A DNA stretch of 64,000 nucleotides from Henningerozyma blattae CBS 6284 (GCF_000315915.1 NC_020185.1:2232001-2296000), one strand, 5' to 3'; shown: positions 50,468 through 60,518, counted from the first letter of the stretch. A program made the numbers and translations. Notes: generated by a model from the letters alone, not told the origin.

Positions 50468-51226
50468 TCATGATTTAAAAACATTTTTCTTCTTTCTTTT
50501 TTGTTTCTTCACTTTATTCTGAGTGTTTGTATCGGAGGTTTTGCTACTGGAATTTAAATTTATTGATATCTTGCCATTAAATTCCTCTTCAGGTACATCG
50601 TTATTTTTAGATACATCTCCGTCAAGTTTATCTTCTAGTTCCTGTTTTTTTGCCCTCTCTATCTGCTGTTTGAGTAAGATATGTTTTATTTCTTGTTCTG
50701 TCTTTTGACCATTTTCTAATGCTCTTATTTTTTCATTATGCTCAATAGCATTTTGAGATCGATCGATATAACTTATTAAACTTTGCCCCATATCAATATT
50801 ATTCCCAACCAATTCTCCGTCATTAACGCTTGCTTTATCAACATGTATCTGTATTTTGCCTGTCTTTTCTAAGTGCTGTATAAATTTCGTAAGAGAAGTA
50901 AATGTAGTAGAGTTCATGTGTATATGATCTTTATCTTGAATGAATTCATTATAAAATTTGTTTGCTTCGATTTTCTTTTCACCATGAGAAGTTCTTAGCA
51001 ACCGAAGAAAATCCTTTTCGAATAATTGTGTATACTCTTGAATATCAGTCTCATTCACGTTGGATATCATCTTCAAATGATGAGGTGACCGGATGTGTGA
51101 TTTAAACCCATTTTCATCCCTACATTGCTTTTTACATACTTGGCAATAATATCGAAGCTTTTGAAGACCTCTAGCTTTTAATTGTTTGCTGATATACTTG
51201 GCTGTTCCAAACTCTGCCTTACCCAT
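50468..51226 (-). CDS. RTS2: Kin17-like zinc-finger protein
   Basis: The product has 252 residues (S. cerevisiae Rts2 232). The N-terminus MGKAEFGTAKYISKQLKARG then LQKLRYYCQVCKKQC is the conserved opening of Kin17 proteins. A C2H2-type finger follows (CQVCKKQCRDENGFKSHIRS then PHHLKM at about residues 28-53), and then the winged-helix domain with FTSLTKFIQHLEKTGKI. The C-terminal half is a coiled helix ending in a basic KKQKRKKKNVFKS tail, a likely nuclear signal. Human KIN17 acts in DNA replication/repair and pre-mRNA binding. The function of Rts2 is not firmly known. It is divergent from OMA1 across 234 bp that contain a PAC motif. Confidence 0.9.
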   Translation of the reverse strand: MGKAEFGTAKYISKQLKARGLQKLRYYCQVCKKQCRDENGFKSHIRSPHHLKMISNVNETDIQEYTQLFEKDFLRLLRTSHGEKKIEANKFYNEFIQDKDHIHMNSTTFTSLTKFIQHLEKTGKIQIHVDKASVNDGELVGNNIDMGQSLISYIDRSQNAIEHNEKIRALENGQKTEQEIKHILLKQQIERAKKQELEDKLDGDVSKNNDVPEEEFNGKISINLNSSSKTSDTNTQNKVKKQKRKKKNVFKS

Positions 51227-51317
51227 ACTTCAGTCAAATTTTCTTTTAATTATTCCTCTTTTCTTAATTTTAATGTTCACTAACTTTAATTCCTGTAATG
51301 AAAAACTGATAAGCTAG

Positions 51318-51325
51318 CTCATCGC
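51318..51325. promoter_or_regulatory. PAC motif between RTS2 and OMA1
   Basis: CTCATCGC lies 92 bp upstream of the RTS2 ATG and 136 bp upstream of the OMA1 ATG. The motif is typical of genes for ribosome biogenesis, so it more likely serves RTS2 than the mitochondrial protease. Confidence 0.5.
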
Positions 51326-51460
51326 AGTTTTTATTTCGTGGGTTAGCGTTTTTTAATCCTAACCGTCAAAAAATAGTAAGTAAAGTTAGATAATAAATAA
51401 TACCTTGATACATAAATCCTATCTATAACTTCAATATTTACTACTTTTATTCAAAAATTA

Positions 51461-52510
51461 ATGTTTAAAACACTCTCTTTTAATATCTCAAAGAATATAA
51501 TCAGAAATAATAATAAATTTCTTTTTCAACGTGTAAATATACAATGCTATAATCAAAGTTCCTACAATAGATTTAACAATAGGCATCAATTTTCTATTAC
51601 AAATTATATCAATGATCCAAAGAAGCGTAATAGATTAGCACTTATTATTGGTGCCACAGGTATATTTTATATTTTAAATCAAGAAAAAGCACCTGTAACA
51701 GGAAGAAGAAGATTCATTTGGATTTCATCGTGGCTTGAAATGAAAATTTCAAATTATACGTATAAGTCTATGCTAAATGAAACAAGAGGAACGATGCTTC
51801 CACAGAATCATCCTACTACTAAAAAGGTTGAGAAGATATTTCATAAAATCGTAGAAGCATCCTATAAGGAAGAAACAGTAGATCGATCTCAGCTAGATGG
51901 TATTGATTGGAAAATCCACGTTATAAACGATTCAAGAGCTCCTCCTAATGCATTCGTTCTACCAGGGGGTAAAGTATTTATATTTAGTGAGATGTTGAGG
52001 ATCTGTGGAAATGATGATGGCATAGCTACCGTTTTGTCACATGAATTTGCTCATCAGTTAGCAAGACATACTTCAGAAAATTTGTCCAAAGCACCAATAT
52101 ATACATTGCTAGGCGTATTATTATATTCAATAACAGGTACTGGGTCTTTTAATAATATACTAATGGATGGCTTGCTACGAATGCCTGCTTCCAGACAAAT
52201 GGAGACTGAAGCTGATTATATAGGACTAATGATTATGGCAAGAGCCTGCTTTCATCCTGAAGAGGCCGTTAGACTTTGGCAAAGGATGACTCAGTATGAA
52301 AGAAGAAGTGGATTAGGAATGCGTAATGTAGAATTTTTAAGTACTCATCCTACAAGTGAGAAAAGAATCGTTAATATGCAGAACTGGATGTCACAGGCAA
52401 GATCATTATACGAACAATCGGATTGTAATGTTCCAAACTCATTTTATCAGGGATTCAGAGACTCATTTACCGGAGGGATCATTGAACCTGCATATTTGGC
52501 TTGGAACTGA
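51461..52510 (+). CDS. OMA1: Mitochondrial inner-membrane metalloprotease
   Basis: The product has 349 residues (S. cerevisiae Oma1 345). Oma1 is an M48-family zinc protease of the inner mitochondrial membrane in quality control and stress response. The first ~50 residues are basic with few acids (presequence). A hydrophobic anchor lies near 62-74 (LALIIGATGIFYIL). The zinc-binding HExxH is in LSHEFAHQLARH near residue 194. The third ligand Glu lies in ETEADYIGLMIM near 248. The C-terminal block LSTHPTSEKRIVNMQNWM is also typical of M48C proteases. It is in the YKR087C position, followed directly by MRPL20 because PRP16 is absent between them. Confidence 0.96.
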   Translation: MFKTLSFNISKNIIRNNNKFLFQRVNIQCYNQSSYNRFNNRHQFSITNYINDPKKRNRLALIIGATGIFYILNQEKAPVTGRRRFIWISSWLEMKISNYTYKSMLNETRGTMLPQNHPTTKKVEKIFHKIVEASYKEETVDRSQLDGIDWKIHVINDSRAPPNAFVLPGGKVFIFSEMLRICGNDDGIATVLSHEFAHQLARHTSENLSKAPIYTLLGVLLYSITGTGSFNNILMDGLLRMPASRQMETEADYIGLMIMARACFHPEEAVRLWQRMTQYERRSGLGMRNVEFLSTHPTSEKRIVNMQNWMSQARSLYEQSDCNVPNSFYQGFRDSFTGGIIEPAYLAWN

Positions 52511-52893
52511 ACGATTCCTTTTAATATTGGCATTTATAGTCTATGATACATCTTCTTGGCATTAGTATCGTTGTCTCCATAAAATGGAAATTAGCCTCAA
52601 CTCTTGTAATTAGAATCACACAGCAAAATTGTATAACTGAACCGTACCAATATTCAATAGAATTACAAAATTTAGAGCTATTTTTTTAGGTTGTATTTTT
52701 TTATGTAGAATATCTTAGACGCTGTTAATGTGCTCGGAGACTTCAGCTAACGGAATAGAAAATAAGGTTATATATAATATATAATATTAAAATAATTCAT
52801 TAAAGTTGTAGAGATACATATCGAACTATAAGTTCTGTGAATATTAACTAGCAGAAAACCCCAAAGGAATCGTGACTTAGCTAGGAATCAGCA
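52511..52893. other. Spacer between OMA1 and MRPL20
   Basis: 383 bp of AT-rich sequence containing the MRPL20 promoter, with a TATATAATATATAATATT stretch near 52770. It is where PRP16 would lie in S. cerevisiae; no trace of it is seen. Confidence 0.55.
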
Positions 52894-53523
52894 ATGTGGA
52901 AATGTGTTAGAGGACTCAGAACAACAGTTTCAGTGCAAAACAAGGCTGCATCTAGTATTAAGAAATCACAAAACATTAATGAAATACCTAAACTCAAAGG
53001 ACCTAAAACTATATATAACCCCAGAACTTCAGCATCGAACTATAAAGGTTACTTAAAAAAAAGAAACACCCCAGGTCTATATTTTGATCCAGCTCCCTCA
53101 TCATCAACAGGATCTATTAATAGTGAAACAATCCCATTAGCGTTCCTGCCTCCCAATGACCCAAGAAGAAAATTCGCTGAGCAAATCAGACAAAACGATC
53201 GTTTAAATGTCTCAGATGCTCCATCAGTTTTACTAAGTAAGAGCTCTTCTCGCCCTGAGGGGAAAACATACCATTTAATGCCTGAACAAATCGAAGAAAT
53301 CAAGAAGTTAAGGGCGTCAGATCCTGAAAAGTATACCAGAAAAGTTTTGGCTAAACAATTTGATGTTTCACCATTGTTTATTTCATTAGTTTCGAGTGCT
53401 TCAAAGGAAAGACTGACTGAAATGGATCGTAGATTGAAGCTAATAAAGAATCGTTTCCATCCAAAGAGAGCAATTGCAAGAGACGATAGGAAGAAAAGAA
53501 AAGAATTGTGGTATAGAGCTTAA
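52894..53523 (+). CDS. MRPL20: Mitochondrial large ribosomal subunit protein mL58
   Basis: The product has 209 residues (S. cerevisiae Mrpl20 195). It belongs to the fungal mitochondrial large ribosomal subunit (mL58). The N-terminus MWKCVRGLRTTVSVQNKAAS is a typical presequence. The conserved body contains RNTPGLYFDPAPSSSTGS, FLPPNDPRRKFAEQI and the helical MPEQIEEIKKLRASDPEKYT followed by KQFDVSPLFISLVSSASKE. The C-terminus is basic (RDDRKKRKELWYRA). The gene is co-oriented with OMA1 and HBS1 as in YKR087C-YKR085C-YKR084C. Confidence 0.93.
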   Translation: MWKCVRGLRTTVSVQNKAASSIKKSQNINEIPKLKGPKTIYNPRTSASNYKGYLKKRNTPGLYFDPAPSSSTGSINSETIPLAFLPPNDPRRKFAEQIRQNDRLNVSDAPSVLLSKSSSRPEGKTYHLMPEQIEEIKKLRASDPEKYTRKVLAKQFDVSPLFISLVSSASKERLTEMDRRLKLIKNRFHPKRAIARDDRKKRKELWYRA

Positions 53524-54121
53524 AAATTATTTACAATCATCAATTCGTAAGCTATTGTTGTATTAGATTACGTACATTAAATTCTTAAGAACAATTTTCA
53601 TGTATATAAAAATCTTCGGATATGGTTCTTAGGTGTTCAAGATATTTATATAATTAACAACAACTATAGTACTACTAGTCACGACAGTCTTTGTAAATAA
53701 GTATATAAATACGTTTATACCAAATTAAATTAATTAATTCATATAAAATTATATCAAGTACAATCTGAGAAGCTCAATTGAAAAAAACAATATTATTTTT
53801 TTGTGTTGTCATAAAACGTGGCTTATTCTACAGATAAAGAACCAGCACATTATGAATAGTTATTTTTTTTCTATCTAAGTAGAATTAACATGCCATACAA
53901 TGCACTCTTCGTCATCGCTTTTAGAGATTTTTCTATCTTGCAGATTTTACACCCAGGGACCGAATAATGAATCTTTTTGCACCTATGAAACGTAAGAAAA
54001 TTATTATAAAATCTTATCTAGCGTATAACATTTTCTAAAAAAAAATCAATCCTAATTTTCAAAATGCTTAATATAGCTACGTAATACAAGTTTACTATTA
54101 GCAAAAGTTCTATAAAGAAAG
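53524..54121. other. Spacer between MRPL20 and HBS1
   Basis: 598 bp of AT-rich DNA that includes the HBS1 promoter. No strong motif or small gene was recognised. Confidence 0.55.
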
Positions 54122-55924
54122 ATGGCGCCTTATGATTACGACGATGATGATTTAGAAGATTTTCACGATGATATTCCAGATTTCCAAGATGAGCAAGAAT
54201 TTGATGATTATTTAAATGATGAAGAATATGATTTAATGAGTCAACAATTCCCACAAGCAAAGAAGGCATTACAAGATTACCAAGGTTGGAATAATCTAGC
54301 TGTTAAATTAGCTATTTTTGATTCAGACTTTGATCTAGATCAAGCTTTGATTAATTTGAAAAGAACGTACAAAAAAAAAAAGACTCCAGCACCAAAACCA
54401 ATTATCGCCACACCTCAAGCTGTAAATTCTTTATCTGCTGATACAAAAAAACTAAGTATAACCGGCAATGATGAAGTATGGTTTGAAGATGAAGATGATA
54501 AAATCGATAAAAAGGATGAGCCAGTATTAAAAACATATAAAAGAACAACTGTTCCAACTAAACCAAGAAATATGATTGATATTAAAAAGTATATTGAAAA
54601 TACAAAGCCTCACTGTAGTTTTGTTGTTTTAGGCCATGTTGATGCTGGGAAGTCTACTTTAATGGGTAGACTATTGTACGATATTGGTGCTGTGGATAAT
54701 CAATTAATTCGTAAATTAAAAAAAGAAAGTGAAAGTATTGGTAAAGGTTCTTTTCATTTAGCTTGGGTTATGGATCAAACAAAAGAAGAAAGAGAGCGTG
54801 GTGTCACTGTTTCTATTTGTACAAGTGATTTCGAAACTGATAAGGTTAAGTTCACTATTGTTGATGCACCAGGCCACAGAGATTTTGTTCCAAATGCGAT
54901 CCAAGGTATTTCACAAGCGGATGTTGGTGTATTGTCAATCGATTGTGGTACCGATGCATTTGAATCAGGTTTCAACTTAGATGGACAGACAAAAGAGCAT
55001 GCATTGCTGGCAAGAAGTATGGGTGTACATTATCTAATTATAGTTATGAACAAAATGGATAGTGTGAACTGGTCAGAAGAAAGATTTCAGAAGGTGAAGG
55101 CAGATCTATCAGTTTTCTTCGATGAAATTGGCTTTAAAGAGAATCAGATTGAGTGGGTACCTGTTAGTGGGCTATCAGGTGCCGGTGTTTATAAAATACC
55201 TTATCCAGAAGCTCAAAACTGGTACCAAGGCCCAAACTTAGTTCAGCGCTTGGAAGAATTAGCTGAGAAAGTTTATAAAGTCTCTAGTTCTGAGGTGTTA
55301 GATACTCCATTCTTATTTGCTATTACAGATGTTACCACATCTAAAAAGGCAGGCGAAGCTATCATTACAGGACGAGTGGAAGCTGGCTCTATTCAACCAG
55401 GTGAAACTATAACCATTTACCCATCGGAACAAAGTGTGTTAGTTGATAAAATTACGAGTGGAAATGAAGATAAAACTGTTCCTATTGCCATAAAAAACGA
55501 CTTTGTTACATTAAAACTGCGCCATGCATTTCCAGAAGATATTCAAGCGGGTGATTTAGGAGCATACGTTACAATAGAAATTCCACCATCTCAGAATTTA
55601 AAGTTGCATATGCTAACTTTTAAATTAGGTAGGCCTATCTTACCGGGCACTCCAGTTATGTTATTTAAAGGCGTACGCGAACAACCTGCAAGAATTAATA
55701 AATTGGTATCTTTAGTCGATAAACACGATGTGGAAAAAATTATTAAGAAAAAGGTTAGACATTTGAGTTCAGGCCAAGCAGCCATTGTTGAAGTTGAATT
55801 AGTTGAGAAAAAACGATGGATACCAATATTAACATTTCAACAAAATAAGCATCTTGGTAGAGTTATTTTGCGTAAAGATGGTAAGACGATTGCAGCAGGT
55901 ATCATCCTGGATTCTTCGATTTAA
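54122..55924 (+). CDS. HBS1: Ribosome-rescue GTPase Hbs1
   Basis: The product has 600 residues (S. cerevisiae Hbs1 611). With Dom34, this eRF3/EF1A-like GTPase splits stalled ribosomes in no-go and non-stop decay. The acidic N-terminal domain (MAPYDYDDDDLEDFHDD, then the HBS1_N helix region with AKKALQDYQGWNNLAVKLAI) is followed by a Lys-rich linker. The GTPase domain shows G1 GHVDAGKST (about residue 171), the G2 Thr in GVTVS, G3 DAPGH (about 247) and G4 NKMD (about 310). Two beta-barrel domains follow, and the C-terminus ends GIILDSS. S. cerevisiae has the duplicate SKI7, which lost GTPase motifs. All motifs are intact here, so this copy is the Hbs1 type. It is followed by UFE1, a YOR-track gene. 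Confidence 0.97.
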   Translation: MAPYDYDDDDLEDFHDDIPDFQDEQEFDDYLNDEEYDLMSQQFPQAKKALQDYQGWNNLAVKLAIFDSDFDLDQALINLKRTYKKKKTPAPKPIIATPQAVNSLSADTKKLSITGNDEVWFEDEDDKIDKKDEPVLKTYKRTTVPTKPRNMIDIKKYIENTKPHCSFVVLGHVDAGKSTLMGRLLYDIGAVDNQLIRKLKKESESIGKGSFHLAWVMDQTKEERERGVTVSICTSDFETDKVKFTIVDAPGHRDFVPNAIQGISQADVGVLSIDCGTDAFESGFNLDGQTKEHALLARSMGVHYLIIVMNKMDSVNWSEERFQKVKADLSVFFDEIGFKENQIEWVPVSGLSGAGVYKIPYPEAQNWYQGPNLVQRLEELAEKVYKVSSSEVLDTPFLFAITDVTTSKKAGEAIITGRVEAGSIQPGETITIYPSEQSVLVDKITSGNEDKTVPIAIKNDFVTLKLRHAFPEDIQAGDLGAYVTIEIPPSQNLKLHMLTFKLGRPILPGTPVMLFKGVREQPARINKLVSLVDKHDVEKIIKKKVRHLSSGQAAIVEVELVEKKRWIPILTFQQNKHLGRVILRKDGKTIAAGIILDSSI

Positions 55925-56105
55925 AACTCATTCAATTGATTTGCCGGACTTCTAGAATATTTGGCATTTTAACATGATACTTATCGCTATTAGTGTGATA
56001 AGGTATATGCATTCATGTAAATTTTCCAAAAAAAAAAATAAACACTAAATTAATGATTAATATGTAGTATGCTGATATGTTTTTATTTATAGTATAGATA
56101 TCTAT

Positions 56106-57113
56106 TTAGCCTATATAATCTAGGAACAAGATTAGAATACCCAAAATTATGGCTATGTATGTGGTCATTTTAGCAGTCCTACTTGCTGATTTTCTGGCTT
56201 TTGCCAACTGTTTGTTACCTTCCCTAATATTGATCTCAACGTCGTCTTGGTTATCCAAAATTTTGTTAATATTCTGTGATTGTGTCTGTAAATGTGTTGC
56301 TAATTCATGTTGGATTGATACAATATCAGTAATCGTCTTGTTAATATTCTCCACTTTTTTAAGTTGATCATTTTTATGATTTATTAATTCCTCATGTTCT
56401 GTTTCTAAAAGTTGTACTTGCTCTTGAGTTAATCTTGAAATTGTTTCTTCAAAATGTTTTATTTCTTCGTGTGGATCATCCTCATTCAAAGGTTTTGACA
56501 AAGAAATACTAACTTCAGGATGTAGATCCACTGGAGAAGATGAATTAACGCTAAAATCAGTTGCTTCAAATTTCTTTTGAAAAGCCAATCTCTCCTCTTG
56601 CATTGAAGAAAATTGTGATGATACAAGGCCAATCCACAAATTTAATGACTGTAACACACCCAGTCTAAATTCATTATGCGTATCATTATTTAATTTTTTT
56701 TTATTCCCTTTCGATGATGATAATAAAATATTGCTTAATTTGTTTTTAGAAGCTTCCACTTGTTTATCTATAAGTGATTGTCTTTCAGTTTCATATTTCT
56801 CCAGCATTCTAAATTTTTGCATATACTGTTGAAACTGAAGTCTAATTTCTGTGTCCATGTCATCCTTTTCTTCTTCAGTTAAATCAGAGTCATCAAGATA
56901 CCGTGGTTCAATTGATATTAGAATCTTTCGTAAATCAATGATTGTTTTAAATAATTCCTTACATTCAAACATAAAAGAATCATTAAGTGATTCATGAATA
57001 AGTGTCTGCGTTTGAGATGCTGATTTTATATCATCTGGAGTAAGTGTAGGTGTACGTCTATTTTCCTCAATAATACTAACATACTTCCTAAAAACATTTG
57101 TTATGTCACTCAT
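56106..57113 (-). CDS. UFE1: ER t-SNARE (syntaxin 18 type)
   Basis: The product has 335 residues (S. cerevisiae Ufe1 346). Ufe1 is the Qa-SNARE of the endoplasmic reticulum for Golgi-to-ER retrograde traffic and homotypic ER fusion. The N-terminus MSDITNVFRKYVSIIEENRR is the conserved motif bound by Sly1. A helical N-terminal domain leads to the SNARE helix (about 245-305: LLETEHEELINHKNDQLKKV, with VSIQHELATHLQTQSQNIN and QDDVEINIREGNKQLAKA). A single C-terminal anchor (TTYIAIILGILILFLDYIG) makes it a tail-anchored protein. It is convergent with HBS1 (181 bp between stops), consistent with YOR075W beside the HBS1/SKI7 ancestor. Confidence 0.93.
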   Translation of the reverse strand: MSDITNVFRKYVSIIEENRRTPTLTPDDIKSASQTQTLIHESLNDSFMFECKELFKTIIDLRKILISIEPRYLDDSDLTEEEKDDMDTEIRLQFQQYMQKFRMLEKYETERQSLIDKQVEASKNKLSNILLSSSKGNKKKLNNDTHNEFRLGVLQSLNLWIGLVSSQFSSMQEERLAFQKKFEATDFSVNSSSPVDLHPEVSISLSKPLNEDDPHEEIKHFEETISRLTQEQVQLLETEHEELINHKNDQLKKVENINKTITDIVSIQHELATHLQTQSQNINKILDNQDDVEINIREGNKQLAKARKSASRTAKMTTYIAIILGILILFLDYIG

Positions 57114-57117
57114 TATT

Positions 57118-57122
57118 AATGA

Positions 57123-57158
<36 letters not shown>

Positions 57159-57160
57159 GA
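57118..57160. repeat. ATT trinucleotide microsatellite in the UFE1 5' region
   Basis: About 12 near-perfect ATT units starting within 10 bp of the UFE1 ATG, so it lies in the 5' leader or core promoter. Confidence 0.9.
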
Positions 57161-57849
57161 TGATAACTAGAGGTGATAAGTAATTGACGTTAAGCTTTTC
57201 TAGAACTGATAGATAATATAATAAGGTTACTATTATTTTGTCAACTTCACTGAGTATTTTTAAACTTTTAATAAATGGTTAACCGCAATTTTCCGAATTT
57301 GAATCTACAAATTCTAGAATATAAAAGTACGAAACACTATTTGGAAAAGTATACACCATAAAATTGACAACTAGGCCTTTACCAAAGTATTCAAACAAGA
57401 TTTTTACTGTTGGATTTTTTTAACCAACTCTTTTTTTAAAAATAGAGAATTTTAACATGTAGTATTTTTCAAAACATTCTAAACTCAAAATGAAAAGCAG
57501 CACTTACAAAGATGTCGAATTATGGTATTAGCTTTATTGTGTAACATTTTTGCATTTGGATTTAGCTGAAATCTATGAGAAATATTCATGAACCAATATC
57601 TAATTATCTATGTATCTTTTTTTTTCAGAATTTTATAGGCCATTTAAAGGTTAATATAATTTCTAAAAAAGTTGGAGGAAAGTATCCTTTCTTTTTATAT
57701 GTAAAATTTAAAAATTTAACATCTTTTTTTATTAATTTTACACGAGTATAGAATATTATCAATTTGTTTTCTAGCTGCAGGTATTAAAATGATCTAAAGT
57801 AAGATATATTTTAGTTAAAATAATATGTGCCATTTACTATTTTCTTGAG

Positions 57850-57855
57850 ACGCGT
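57850..57855. promoter_or_regulatory. ACGCGT (MCB) upstream of DAD2
   Basis: The box GACGCGTCGC starts 136 bp upstream of the DAD2 ATG. MBF control in late G1 would suit a kinetochore protein. Confidence 0.4.
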
Positions 57856-57985
57856 CGCACTGTTTTTTAGAAAGTCATATAAAAAAGCAAATATAAAACA
57901 ACGAGTAATGATACCTACGAAGCGTTTATAACTACTTAGCTGTACATTCGATAAACAACCCAGCTAGATATTTTTTATATCAATT

Positions 57986-58342
57986 ATGGAACCAAATAGT
58001 TTAGAGCATATATTAAGGGAAAAAACGGCTGAACTCCAGGCGCTAAAGCAAATTACTAGCTTAACAGATAATTTGAAAGTTGAATTAGAACAAATGGCTA
58101 TTCAAACGTCAAAAATTCGAGATAATTCAGCCTCTGTGAGTGAAGTTACAGATCATTGGAACTCAATTTTAAGATCTATTTCTCAAGCTTCTTTAAAGAT
58201 ATTGCAATATACACAAAGTGATTATGAAGTTGGATCATGGAAAAACGAGAATAATGCTACTGAAAAAGACGAAGATAAAGACAATGCTGTTCCACTACCT
58301 GAAACTCTTGTTAGAATTCGTACTGATGATGACGATAAATGA
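57986..58342 (+). CDS. DAD2: DASH/Dam1 complex kinetochore subunit
   Basis: The product has 118 residues (S. cerevisiae Dad2 133). Dad2 is one of ten subunits of the DASH ring that couples kinetochores to microtubule ends. The N-terminal helix has EKTAELQALKQITSLTDNLK, which matches the conserved Dad2 coiled coil. The middle has HWNSILRSISQASLKILQYT then DYEVGSWK. After an acidic linker it ends LPLPETLVRIRTDDDDK, the conserved Dad2 C-terminus. It is convergent with MTD1 (151 bp between stops). In S. cerevisiae NUP133 and RPF2 lie between DAD2 and MTD1. Confidence 0.95.
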   Translation: MEPNSLEHILREKTAELQALKQITSLTDNLKVELEQMAIQTSKIRDNSASVSEVTDHWNSILRSISQASLKILQYTQSDYEVGSWKNENNATEKDEDKDNAVPLPETLVRIRTDDDDK

Positions 58343-58493
58343 AAATATAATTTTATTTATGAGTTTAAGGTTAAAATAGAATGCCATCAGTTTTCCATAC
58401 AGATATATCAGTTATCTCATATTTATTCGTTAGAGTTTTGCGGGAAAGAATTCAATACCTCCATAATTGAACAATGCTATATACAAATACTTA

Positions 58494-59489
58494 CTATACA
58501 GCTTCTGGGTGAGCTTTTATATATTCTCTGTTTTTTACTAAACGCAAGAGGTTTCTTAATAACATTGCAATCGTTACCTTACCCGTGCTTGGAACATAAA
58601 ATGAAGCCTTCTCCTTTACTTCATCACTGAAGTTTTTATTAGATGAAAAGTTAATACATACAGCACCATCTTTAATGTATTGAGTCGGGAACTTGTAAGA
58701 GTCGCCTGGTACACCTGTAATTATGACATCTGCATCCTTACAGCATTCCTTTAATAATTCATCCGAAAACTTACCTAAATCTTCGACATGATGCTTTTTA
58801 TATTTTAATTTTTCACCACGAGTGAATTTCTGGATATTATCAATATCTATTGAAAAAACAGTTGCGCCATCATTTGCAAGTAACGCAGCTAAAGGTCTTC
58901 CTACAATTTCGGATCTATTAATTATCACACATTTTTTACCATACATTCTATTACCCATAGGCAATAATGTATTATATAGCTTTAAGTATTCCATAACTTT
59001 AACCACTGCCAAAGGTGTACATGGCAAAATGGATTTCAACTTTTTGTCTTTTTCATCATCTAAATATCTAATATTATGATATAAATTCTGATAATAAACA
59101 TGGTTTAAGCCCTCAACATCTTTGTCTCTTGATACAACTTGTTGCAAATATTGATCTTGGGCATTACCAAACACTGGGAAGTAAACCATTATCCCATCAA
59201 CTTTATCATCGTTATTTGCTTCAATGATTGCTTCTTCTAAAAAGTCTTTATCGTCGATTCTTCTTAATTCATATTTGAACCCCATAGATTCCGAAGTTTT
59301 TTTAGTCCAATTTGCATACATTTCAGCAGCTGGGTCATTATTTGCCAAAAATCCAACTAGCACTGGCCCATCTGGTCTAATTGATTTTAACTCTTGAACT
59401 TCCCTTTCGATATCTTCGATATATGGTTTTGAAATCTTTGATGCGAGAATGGTTAAACCAGGCTTAGCTTGTGGATTTGGTGCAGACAT
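58494..59489 (-). CDS. MTD1: NAD-dependent 5,10-methylenetetrahydrofolate dehydrogenase
   Basis: The product has 331 residues (S. cerevisiae Mtd1 320). This cytosolic monofunctional enzyme oxidises 5,10-methylene-THF to methenyl-THF with NAD, feeding one-carbon units to purine synthesis. The frame is open 16 codons upstream from a TTG, but the first ATG (59489-59487, MSAPNPQAKPGLTILASKIS) is chosen. Conserved blocks include VLVGFLANNDPAAEMYANWT, VYFPVFGNAQDQYLQQVV, VEGLNHVYYQNLYHNIRYLD, INRSEIVGRPLAALLANDGA and VITGVPGDSYKFPTQYIKDG. The gene is divergent from TRZ1, as YKR080W and YKR079C are. A TGACTC-type site lies upstream. Confidence 0.96.
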   Translation of the reverse strand: MSAPNPQAKPGLTILASKISKPYIEDIEREVQELKSIRPDGPVLVGFLANNDPAAEMYANWTKKTSESMGFKYELRRIDDKDFLEEAIIEANNDDKVDGIMVYFPVFGNAQDQYLQQVVSRDKDVEGLNHVYYQNLYHNIRYLDDEKDKKLKSILPCTPLAVVKVMEYLKLYNTLLPMGNRMYGKKCVIINRSEIVGRPLAALLANDGATVFSIDIDNIQKFTRGEKLKYKKHHVEDLGKFSDELLKECCKDADVIITGVPGDSYKFPTQYIKDGAVCINFSSNKNFSDEVKEKASFYVPSTGKVTIAMLLRNLLRLVKNREYIKAHPEAV

Positions 59490-60518
59490 TATAGTATTTG
59501 ATATTAGGTTGAATTTTTTCGTTACAGTTTTACACAATGTATTTTGTGATCTTTGTTTGATTTAATCTGTTCTGCGAATTTAAATCCTTAAAAAAAAATG
59601 CACGTTCTTTTATATATTATTTGCAATAAATTTATTTGCTCAACCTGATAAGTATCGGTAAATTAAGTTGATATATAACTCAAGTGTTTTATTATTAGCT
59701 ATACATATTACTCTACTCTAGCTATCATATCTTTTCAGGGTATCGAGTGGAGTTAAATTTCAACTATAAGTCCCAAGAATCTTGCGACTCTAACACTACT
59801 TAATAAGTAATTTATTTTTTTTTTTCAAGGCTAATTTAGAAAAATTAATTTCTTGCAAAATTAAGCGTATCGCAAAATAACTCCGAGTTTGAAGAAGTCA
59901 GACAGTGAGGCAGAGTCATTCGAGAATTAATTGAGAATTATTTGAGGATCAAAAGGGTTAGTTTATCGCCTATTTTGTGGGGAAGAGGTCGAAGTTTTGA
60001 AATTAGGTGTTCTTAGGATAGAAACTTGAAATAATATCTAATTAACACAGAAAATTGAGCCTCATATTAGACTGAGTTTCGGACAGACTTTCAATGAAAC
60101 TTAATACATTGTAAAGAGCAGGTAGTAACAATTAGGTAAAAATAATAATAGGTTCCGAATTAGTTATTACTCAACTTAACTGGATTATTACTGAAATTGG
60201 CTAGTCATTACGTTATTATTTTTACCGCCAACAAGTTAAAGTTAATCAAACTCACTTAACCGATGAGCATTCATGCATAATCCCGGTTTCGATTTCGGAG
60301 TGAGTCTCATTTGAAAATTATTTTAGGAAAAAATAATAACTACTATTTATTAGAGATAATAAAGTCTGTAGAAGTCCCGTTTAAGTTTAAAACATATCAT
60401 TTAATATTTTTTATAATCTAGAACATTATTTCGTTCAATTCAGGACTTATTATTTTTCGGTAAATATCTATACAATAGTAGATTTTTATTTTTATCGCTT
60501 AATTTTTTTTTCCCATAG
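59490..60518. other. Divergent promoter region of MTD1 and TRZ1
   Basis: About 1 kb of AT-rich DNA. GAGTCA at 59913-59918 (TGACTC toward MTD1, 424 bp upstream) is a Bas1/Gcn4-type core and would suit a one-carbon/purine gene. The right border is set at the in-frame TAG (60516-60518) that opens the TRZ1 extension. Confidence 0.5.

Larger units (their letters stand above)
57114..57985. other. Divergent promoter region of UFE1 and DAD2
   Basis: 872 bp, very AT-rich, with an (ATT)n microsatellite next to the UFE1 start and an ACGCGT box near DAD2. NUP133 and RPF2, neighbours in S. cerevisiae, are absent around DAD2. Confidence 0.55.

Noticed and set aside
59490..59537. 16-codon extension of MTD1 from a TTG
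   Set aside because: Short, with no ATG, and the ATG at 59489 gives the conserved Mtd1 start.
60302..60518. Intron joining an upstream ATG (60273) to the TRZ1 extension
   Set aside because: A GTGAGT 5' site and CCCATAG 3' site can be drawn, but there is no TACTAAC-like branch site and yeast 5' sites are nearly always GTATGT; kept only as an alternative in the TRZ1 finding.
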